The position numbers and the translations under genes are program-made. Below, piece after piece: positions 57,661-64,000 of a stretch of DNA of 64,000 nucleotides (the first letter of the stretch is position 1; the number at the start of each line of letters is the position of its first letter). The stretch lies in the NCBI GenBank assembly GCA_946186185.1, contig CAMHMJ010000013.1:1-64000 (forward strand). Direction: 5' to 3'. The stretch comes from an uncultured Treponema sp. GTDB taxonomy: Bacteria; Spirochaetota; Spirochaetia; Treponematales; Treponemataceae. The notes under the pieces are model-generated. The model was not told where the DNA came from. It ran no database searches and saw only the letters and a list, made by a program, of their open reading frames with translations.

Positions 57661-60600
57661 CTACTCAAACAGAACAAAGCTTGCCCAGTAATAAGGATTG
57701 TCCCAGTTCTTTTCAAGCTTTAATTCTTCCTTGGATTCCCTGAAGGCTGCCGCCCAGGAAAGTTCTCCGGTTCTGAAGGCTTTTGTCTGAAGCTTTCTGT
57801 ATAAGCGTTCAAAGAAAATGCAGGTGGCTTCATCGTCTACATTCCAGAGGGCAAGACCTACCCGGTTTGCGCCGGCAAAATTGAAGCTTTCTGCAAGACT
57901 TGTAACGCTTTTTCCGTTTGTAAGCTCCTTTATGTCTGTCTGGCAGGCTGAAATCATAACCAGATCTGCATTCAGGTTCAGGTTTGCAGCTTCCGGAAGG
58001 GTAAGGTAGCCGTCCTCTGTGTTCACGGTTCGCGCATCCGAGGCGTCTGAAAAAACCAGGCTTGTCATCAGCGGGAAAGTGTTGTCGATGTAGGTATGGC
58101 ATGCAAAATGGATTATTGAGTTTTCCCCAAGAGAGCCCTTCTTTGAAAGCTCCTTTAAGGTTTCTTCCGATGCGTTGATTCCTTCTATAAGAGTAACGAT
58201 GTTTCCGCTTATTGCAGAGGCCGGAGTTCCACCCTGACTTCCACTGTTAGCTCCGTAACCAGAATTGCCTGCAGGGGAAGCAAAAATCTTGTCCTGCAAT
58301 TTGTGCAGTTCGCTTCCGGTTCCAGGAAGATTTTTCCAGGTTACACCGTTTGCATTAAAATATGCTTTCGCATTCTGAACGGTAGCAAGGTCTTTTATCT
58401 TTAAGCCTTCCGTGGTTTCTGCTCTTGTCTGGGTGTGGGAAATGATTCCCCTGTTGTTTCCCTGTCCGATTCTGCTGTAAATCGGGTTTCCAAAGGCAAG
58501 AACCCGGTAATTTCCCTTTGGTTTGTTTCTCTGCTTTTTAAGGGAAAGGGAAATACAGCCGCTGAAGCTGACCGCGTATTTTTCGCCGAAATCCAGTTCT
58601 TCCCCGTTTCCAAGAATGTCGAAGGGTAAATAGGAGAGGGAATTATCCGGTTCGATTAAAACCTCTGTTGTGAAATCAGGAAGAGCGTTTTCAACCGGAT
58701 GAATCAGCCTGTCGTATAAAGCCGTTCTGTATTCCGAAAAGCGTCCTTCTGAAAGCTCCTTTCTGTTCAGGAGAAGGTTTCTGAGGTTTGTTACAGTTGT
58801 TCCGTAATCAAAATCACTTTCGATTGCAGTAAGAGTTGTGCCGGATCTGGAAATAACCAGACACCAGGAGTTTATCTTTTCCCTTGGAACGGTTGTGGTT
58901 ACGGTAATCGTTTTTTTGTCGGTAACAGTTTCTTCTTCAAGAACCTTTGCGGCCAGTTCTTCAAGTGAAAAAATCTTGAAGCTGTCTTCAGGCTTTGTCT
59001 TAAGGCAGTCTGAGTATTTTTCTTCCCAGATAATATATTCCAGAATTGCCTTACCCTCTGTGCACCAGGTCCGTACTTCGTCAAGGCCGGCAATATTGTT
59101 CTTTTTGAGGGGAATGTAGGCCGGAACCCGTTTTGCAATATCCCGTTCCAGAATTTCAAGGCTTCGTCTGTTTTCAGTCAGCTTCTGGCTCATTGCATAG
59201 ATTGAAGTTTCGTCCCTTTCACCTTCTTTTTTCAGGCTCTGAAGAACGATTCCCGTTGAAAACTGCATGATGCTGGAATTCAGCTCTGCGAGAGTTTTTT
59301 TGTCTTTGTCCGTAAGCCCCGGAAGATTTTCCAGTTTTTCTTTTCTGAAGTTTTCCGGGCTTCCGTATAATTTTATCATCTGAGCGTACTGGAAGGCCTT
59401 CTGGCTGCTTTTTCGCTTTGCCCAGTAATCCAGTGCAATATAATTGAAGGCAAGGCATTTTTCATCAAGGGGTTCCTTTACCGAAGGTGTAAGGGACATA
59501 GTGCTCACTTTGGAAACGATGTCCATTGCCGTATTCAGACAGGAAATTTTCATGGATTCGTAGGAGGCCCTGTGCTTTTTTGGAGCCGTCTGCCAGTTCA
59601 TGTACAGGTCATAAAGAATGTCCAGGGCCTCACCATATCCCTGGGTCTGGGAGCAGGCAGAAAAGAGCATGCTGAGATAAGTAGCCCCGTCCTTGTAGTT
59701 CTTTTTTTGAAGCCAGGAGAGGATGGCAAGGTTTTTAAGTGAGTAAAGGGTTTCCGGGTGAGTCTTTCCCCAGATAATCCTGTTCAGGGTATAACTTTTT
59801 GAAGCAAAGTCCAGAGCCTTTGCGTTTTCGTTCATCTTGTAATAGATTCCGCAGAGAAGAACATTTGCCCGGGCTGTGAGTTCAACCGGTTCAGAAGAAA
59901 AATGCTCTGCAAGGCTCAGGGCTGTCTGTGCATTCTGAAGTGCCGTTTCCAGCTCTTCCTTTGTTTCTCCAAAATAATAAATCCGGGCAAGATTCAGGTA
60001 TTCCCAGGCACTTTCAATGGATTCCGTGTCTACTTCAATTGCTGCATCACCCGTGTCTGTGTCGTCATCGGAAACAACTTCTCCTGCTCCTCCGTCTTCC
60101 TCATCGCTTTCTGAAAGGCTGTCATCCAGAGCTGCAAAGGCATTTCCGATTGTTGCAGCTGCCTGATAGAAAACAAGGGCTGTTTCGTAATTTTTTATTG
60201 CTTCCGGATAGTTTTTGCTTTCTTCCGCAATTTTTCCAAAGCTGTCGTAGATTTCTGCCTTGTCCGAAGGGGTTGAGTTTTTAAGCTTGTCCAGTTTCTG
60301 AAGAACTTTTTCGTAAGATTCCTTTGATTTTTCGTATTCGCCGTTTAAAAGCTGAATTTTTGCAATGCTTTTTGTGAATTTGAAGGAATCTTCCGTCTGA
60401 TTTCCGTGAAGGAGTTCGGAAATTTTTAAGGCCTTTCTGTAGTTTTCAAGAGCTTTTTCGTATTCTTCCTGAATCGTATATACTTCACCGATGTCTGCAA
60501 GAAGTGTAACAACCCGGTCATCGTATTCTCCGTAGTAGTTCCGGTTTGCTTCCAGAATTGAACTGTAGTAGTGAAGGGCTTTTGTAAAATCCTGTTCAAC

Positions 60601-60984
60601 TCCTTTTCCGTTTTTGTAAAGACCTGCCAGCTGGTAAATTGAACCCGTGTCACCTGTCTTTTCGCCCTTCTGGTAGTAAATGGCAGCCTTTGCAAAGTCC
60701 TGAGGGGCTCCGACTCCGTTTTCAAAACACCAGCCTACATAGTAATAGGCCTCCGGATAATCCACGGTTGCTGCGCGAAAGAAATTCTCGTAGGCTTTTT
60801 TATATTCTTCGTCTTTTAAGGATGATATACCCATTTCAAAGAAGGTTTTTCCGTCGTCCTTTGCGGTATTTTCCTTTTTGACAGCTTTTTCACTGTCTTC
60901 AGCGTAGAGATTTACATTTGTTAGAAAAATTGCGGCAAGCAGTAAAAGAGAGCCTGTTTTGCGCTTTTTAAAAAACGTAATCAT
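57661..60984 (-). CDS. Exported Sel1/TPR-repeat protein with C-terminal CHAT (caspase-like) domain
   Basis: Signal peptide; Sel1 YYVGWCFENGVGAPQDFAKAAIYYQKG; TPRs; CHAT motifs IIHFACHTYID (His) and VMISACQT (Cys). Confidence 0.88.
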   Translation of the reverse strand: MITFFKKRKTGSLLLLAAIFLTNVNLYAEDSEKAVKKENTAKDDGKTFFEMGISSLKDEEYKKAYENFFRAATVDYPEAYYYVGWCFENGVGAPQDFAKAAIYYQKGEKTGDTGSIYQLAGLYKNGKGVEQDFTKALHYYSSILEANRNYYGEYDDRVVTLLADIGEVYTIQEEYEKALENYRKALKISELLHGNQTEDSFKFTKSIAKIQLLNGEYEKSKESYEKVLQKLDKLKNSTPSDKAEIYDSFGKIAEESKNYPEAIKNYETALVFYQAAATIGNAFAALDDSLSESDEEDGGAGEVVSDDDTDTGDAAIEVDTESIESAWEYLNLARIYYFGETKEELETALQNAQTALSLAEHFSSEPVELTARANVLLCGIYYKMNENAKALDFASKSYTLNRIIWGKTHPETLYSLKNLAILSWLQKKNYKDGATYLSMLFSACSQTQGYGEALDILYDLYMNWQTAPKKHRASYESMKISCLNTAMDIVSKVSTMSLTPSVKEPLDEKCLAFNYIALDYWAKRKSSQKAFQYAQMIKLYGSPENFRKEKLENLPGLTDKDKKTLAELNSSIMQFSTGIVLQSLKKEGERDETSIYAMSQKLTENRRSLEILERDIAKRVPAYIPLKKNNIAGLDEVRTWCTEGKAILEYIIWEEKYSDCLKTKPEDSFKIFSLEELAAKVLEEETVTDKKTITVTTTVPREKINSWCLVISRSGTTLTAIESDFDYGTTVTNLRNLLLNRKELSEGRFSEYRTALYDRLIHPVENALPDFTTEVLIEPDNSLSYLPFDILGNGEELDFGEKYAVSFSGCISLSLKKQRNKPKGNYRVLAFGNPIYSRIGQGNNRGIISHTQTRAETTEGLKIKDLATVQNAKAYFNANGVTWKNLPGTGSELHKLQDKIFASPAGNSGYGANSGSQGGTPASAISGNIVTLIEGINASEETLKELSKKGSLGENSIIHFACHTYIDNTFPLMTSLVFSDASDARTVNTEDGYLTLPEAANLNLNADLVMISACQTDIKELTNGKSVTSLAESFNFAGANRVGLALWNVDDEATCIFFERLYRKLQTKAFRTGELSWAAAFRESKEELKLEKNWDNPYYWASFVLFE

Positions 60985-61005
60985 ATTCCAAATCCTCTAT
61001 TAGAC

Positions 61006-61159
61006 CTAAATTCGAATTTAATAATTATAACTCAAAAATTGGCTCTCAGCGGGAACCCTGTCTGGAAAACGGCAGTACCGCTTCGCGGTGGCTGAGTGTT
61101 TTCCAGACAGGAACCCCGCTTACGCCAATTTTCAATTAATATTTCAAATTCGAATTTAG
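61006..61159. repeat. Palindromic intergenic element PE5 (core 61034-61132)
   Basis: Short-form core; perfect 14-nt inverted arms CTAAATTCGAATTT / AAATTCGAATTTAG. Confidence 0.8.
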
Positions 61160-61294
61160 ACTATCAATATACTATCGGAAGAAAAGAGAATAGTCAGCAA
61201 TTATTTTTTTTTGAGGGGGTGTTTTCCGGGAGGGCTGGCGGAGGGCTTGTGTCGGCTTGTTGACAGCCTGTGCTTTCAGTCCTATACTGAAAAT

Positions 61295-61699
61295 ATGATT
61301 AAGTTAAAGAGAGATTTTAAGAAGGTTATTGCAGGTGTTGCGGCTTTCTGCGGCATGGGAGTTCTTACTTCCTGCTACGGCTGTCCGATGACTGACGAAA
61401 GTGTTTTCCCGGTTTCGGGAACGGTGATGGGTGCTTCAGAGAAATCTGTTTCTGGAATTAGTGTGGTTTCGGGAATCAAGGTTACCCTTATGCGGGACGG
61501 AAAAGAAATTGCCAGCACGGAAACCGATGATTCCGGTGATTATTATATGGAGTTCTTCTATAACGAGCTTGAGGAAGCGGAATATCAGCTGGTATTTGAA
61601 GATATAGACGGCGAAGAAAACGGAACTTACAAGACTAAGGTTCAGACCGTAAATGCAGACGGAAAGAAGTACATCCGCCTTGATGTTCAGCTGGACTAA
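61295..61699 (+). CDS. Putative lipoprotein of an rSAM/lipoprotein system (1)
   Basis: MIKLKRDFKKVIAGVAAFCGMGVLTSCYGCPMTDESVFPVSGTV; lipobox Cys followed by YGCP and a CarboxypepD_reg-like domain; just upstream of the rSAM gene. Confidence 0.75.
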   Translation: MIKLKRDFKKVIAGVAAFCGMGVLTSCYGCPMTDESVFPVSGTVMGASEKSVSGISVVSGIKVTLMRDGKEIASTETDDSGDYYMEFFYNELEEAEYQLVFEDIDGEENGTYKTKVQTVNADGKKYIRLDVQLD

Positions 61700-61768
61700 G
61701 CGCGACTGAGAGCCAATTTTTGGATTATCAACTATAAAAATTGGCATTCGTCTTTATTCGGAGCATAT

Positions 61769-62221
61769 ATGGGAGTTCGATTTTCATCCTTCTGGAAAAG
61801 ATTTATAGTTTCTCTCCTTGCTGTTTTTGGAAGCGGGAAGATTATGTCCTGTGACCGTAACGGCATTGTAAGGGACAGAATGGTCTGCATGTACGGAGTT
61901 CCGGATCCGGTTGCGATGTATGGTTCTCCCTATATCATGGAACGGGCTTCCCTGAACGGGCAGGTTTACTGTGAAGGAAAAGCGGTAAGCGATGTTAAGG
62001 TTCGGCTTTTTGTGGATGGAAAAGAGGTTGATTCCTGTCTTACTCAGAGTGACGGAAGCTATTCCGTTGCCGTCAGAAATCTTTACGAAGAGCCGCAAGA
62101 GGTTCTGGTTCGCATCGAAGGACTTTCAGAAGACTCCGAATATCAGGTTTTTGAACAGACTGTTACCATAAATACGGATAATAATTCTCTGACCATGGAT
62201 TTTGAAATTAAGAAAAAATGA
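61769..62221 (+). CDS. Putative lipoprotein of an rSAM/lipoprotein system (2)
   Basis: GKIMSC lipobox-like; MYGVPDPVAMYGSPYIMERASLNGQVYCEGKAVSDVKVRLFVDG; overlaps the rSAM start. Confidence 0.72.
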   Translation: MGVRFSSFWKRFIVSLLAVFGSGKIMSCDRNGIVRDRMVCMYGVPDPVAMYGSPYIMERASLNGQVYCEGKAVSDVKVRLFVDGKEVDSCLTQSDGSYSVAVRNLYEEPQEVLVRIEGLSEDSEYQVFEQTVTINTDNNSLTMDFEIKKK

Positions 62222-63330
62222 AACGGAATAATCACCTTTCCCTGCGGGATATAATTTTGCGGCATCTTTTCAGCTCCTACAGAAAAATCGAGACCCGGGA
62301 ACACCGTTTGAACTATCTTTTCTGGGAATGTACCCTTCGCTGCAATTTGAGTTGCCGTCACTGCGGTTCCGACTGCCTGAAAACTTCCGGTGTGGAGGAC
62401 ATGCCGGCTTCCGATTTTATCCGCGTTCTTGACAATATTAAGAAAAACGGAGTCCAGCGGCTTATGGTCTGCATTACGGGGGGCGAGCCTCTTCTGCGAG
62501 ACGATCTTGAAGAGGTTGGCAGGGCTGCCCGTCAGCGTGGCTTCGGCTGGGGAATTGTTACCAACGGTCTTTATATGACGGAAGAGCGCTTTTCTTCACT
62601 TTGCGAAAGCGGAATGGGCTCTTTAAGCGTAAGTATCGACGGACTTGAAGAAGAGCACAATGCCCTCCGGGGAAATCCGGAATCCTTTAAGGCAGTTGAA
62701 AAGACCATCGGACTATGCGTTGAAAGAAAAAAACGGCTTCCTAAGGGCTTTGCTTATGATGTCATAACCTGTGTTCATCATGGAAATATAAAAAAACTTC
62801 CCCTTCTGCGGGACTATCTTCTTGAAAAAGGTGTCAGTGACTGGCGGATTTTCTCGATTTTTCCCTCCGGAAGGGCAAATCAGAACGATCTTTCGCTGAC
62901 TCCTGAAGAATATAAGCAGCTGATGGATTTTATTGCGCAAACCAGAAATTACGTAAGCCCGGAAGGAAGAAAAATTCACCTGAATTACGCCTGTGAAGGC
63001 TATCTTGGCCGCTACGAACTGAAGGTTCGGGATTATTTCTTTTTCTGCCGGGCCGGAATCAATGTTGGCTCTGTGATGTGCGACGGTTCCGTTTCTGCCT
63101 GCCTTAGCGTGAGGGCAAAGGATTTTATTCAGGGAAACATCTATCAGGAAAACTTCGATTTTATGAAAATCTGGAATGAGCGTTTCTTGAATATGCGTGA
63201 CCGCCGCTGGGCAAAAACCGGAATGTGCAGAAAATGCAAAAGCTGGAAGTGGTGCCTGGGAAACGGAATTCATCTTCATAAGGACGCAAAGAGTGAGTGC
63301 GCCTACTGTAATAAAGCCATGCTGGAGTAG
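62218..63330 (+). CDS. Radical SAM/SPASM enzyme (rSAM/lipoprotein system type)
   Basis: CTLRCNLSCRHC (CX3CX2C reads C-NLS-C-RH-C); SPASM Cys cluster CRAGINVGSVMCDGSVSAC..CRKCKSWKWCLGN..CAYC. Confidence 0.9.
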   Translation: MKRNNHLSLRDIILRHLFSSYRKIETREHRLNYLFWECTLRCNLSCRHCGSDCLKTSGVEDMPASDFIRVLDNIKKNGVQRLMVCITGGEPLLRDDLEEVGRAARQRGFGWGIVTNGLYMTEERFSSLCESGMGSLSVSIDGLEEEHNALRGNPESFKAVEKTIGLCVERKKRLPKGFAYDVITCVHHGNIKKLPLLRDYLLEKGVSDWRIFSIFPSGRANQNDLSLTPEEYKQLMDFIAQTRNYVSPEGRKIHLNYACEGYLGRYELKVRDYFFFCRAGINVGSVMCDGSVSACLSVRAKDFIQGNIYQENFDFMKIWNERFLNMRDRRWAKTGMCRKCKSWKWCLGNGIHLHKDAKSECAYCNKAMLE

Positions 63331-63418
63331 AGTAGTGTGGAACCGGAAACGCCGGCGAGTCTCTGTCAGCGGATTTGATTTGCTGGAAAAGTAATAAAAA
63401 AACTGTTACACTCCATTT

Positions 63419-64000
63419 ATGTCTAATTATCTGTGTATTTGTCTTAGTCCTACACTTCAGAGAACGGTTGAATTTGGAAGCTTTCAGAAGAATGCCGTTA
63501 ACCGTGCAAAAAAATACCGGCTGGATGCCTCCGGAAAGGCTGTGAACTCAGCCCGGGTACTTTCCCAGCTGATACAGGCATCCGGTGATTTTTCTGGAGA
63601 TGCGGCAGGCTCAGTTACCGGGAAGCTTTCTGGCACTGGCACGGAATGTCTATCCAAAAACTGTAAGTCCGCAGTTCGGGTTCTTTGTCCCCTTGGCAAA
63701 ATGAACAGTCCGGAGTTTTGCGAGCTTGCGGAAAGAGACAAATTAGATGTCCGCTCAGTTCAGATTCCGGGGCGTGTGCGGGAATGCCTTACACTTTTAG
63801 ACAGCAATGGCGGAACAACGGAAGTTGTGTGCCCGGAACCTGCTTCTGAAAATGAGTTTTCAGGTGAGGCGGAGGCTTTTCTTTCGGCTCTTTCAGAGGA
63901 GCTTGAAAAATGCGACGCCGTGCTTTTTGCGGGAAGTACACCTCCGGGCTGGCCGGAGGATTTTGTTTCCCGAATTTCTGAAAAAATCGCCGCTTCTAAA
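63419..64000 (+). CDS. PfkB-family sugar kinase (1-phosphofructokinase-like), N-terminal part, runs off window end
   Basis: MSNYLCICLSPTLQRTVEF...NRAKKYRLDASGKAVNSARVLSQL; LEKCDAVLFAGSTPPGWPEDF. Confidence 0.75.
   Translation, partial: MSNYLCICLSPTLQRTVEFGSFQKNAVNRAKKYRLDASGKAVNSARVLSQLIQASGDFSGDAAGSVTGKLSGTGTECLSKNCKSAVRVLCPLGKMNSPEFCELAERDKLDVRSVQIPGRVRECLTLLDSNGGTTEVVCPEPASENEFSGEAEAFLSALSEELEKCDAVLFAGSTPPGWPEDFVSRISEKIAASK

Noticed and set aside
57661-60984. CHAT gene as part of a CRISPR-gasdermin or other defence operon
   Set aside because: Neighbours are ychF and the rSAM/lipoprotein cluster, and no defence partner is visible. Retained only as an exported CHAT curiosity.
40844-61132. 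Integron attC sites (known in Treponema denticola) as the identity of the palindromic elements
   Set aside because: No RYYYAAC/GTTRRRY boxes at the ends, elements are not between promoterless cassettes in one orientation, and no integrase is visible.
1-64000. tRNA or rRNA genes
   Set aside because: I did not recognise any tRNA cloverleaf or rRNA sequence by eye. A tRNAscan/Infernal run would be needed to exclude them.

Overview
The window looks like a chromosome segment from a Treponema-like spirochaete. This is inferred from gene content and style; no taxonomic search was possible. Most of it is housekeeping: glyA (partial), an uracil permease, argC, sod, gatCA, a cdd-ribD-ribE-[FMN riboswitch]-ribBA-ribH cluster, leuB, an alpha-amylase, radC, rpmB, uvrB, an HtrA-like protease, ychF, and others. 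A 6578-aa Ig-like-repeat lipoprotein gene fills 6.66-26.4 kb. The most striking region is about 26.48-32.28 kb. It carries ten diverged tandem copies of a compact module. Each module has a 31-33 aa membrane-peptide ORF on the - strand (MSLYE.L.L.I....II..I..L..RR.K type, resembling TxpA/BsrG holin-like type I toxins). Opposite each is a convergent, fully overlapping + strand small RNA gene with a near-perfect sigma70 promoter (17-18 bp spacer), a conserved 5' hairpin, a variable covarying hairpin and a GC-rich terminator that ends on the toxin stop codon. The antitoxin-type promoter region also forms the rho-independent terminator of the toxin mRNA. I interpret this as a type I toxin-antitoxin array, interrupted by an Rpn/PDDEXK transposase-like gene. 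Other points of interest are dispersed palindromic elements with a conserved core but locus-specific inverted flanking arms, an rSAM/SPASM plus two-lipoprotein system, an exported CHAT-domain protein, a peptidase-less FtsH-like AAA protein, and an FMN riboswitch inside the rib cluster.
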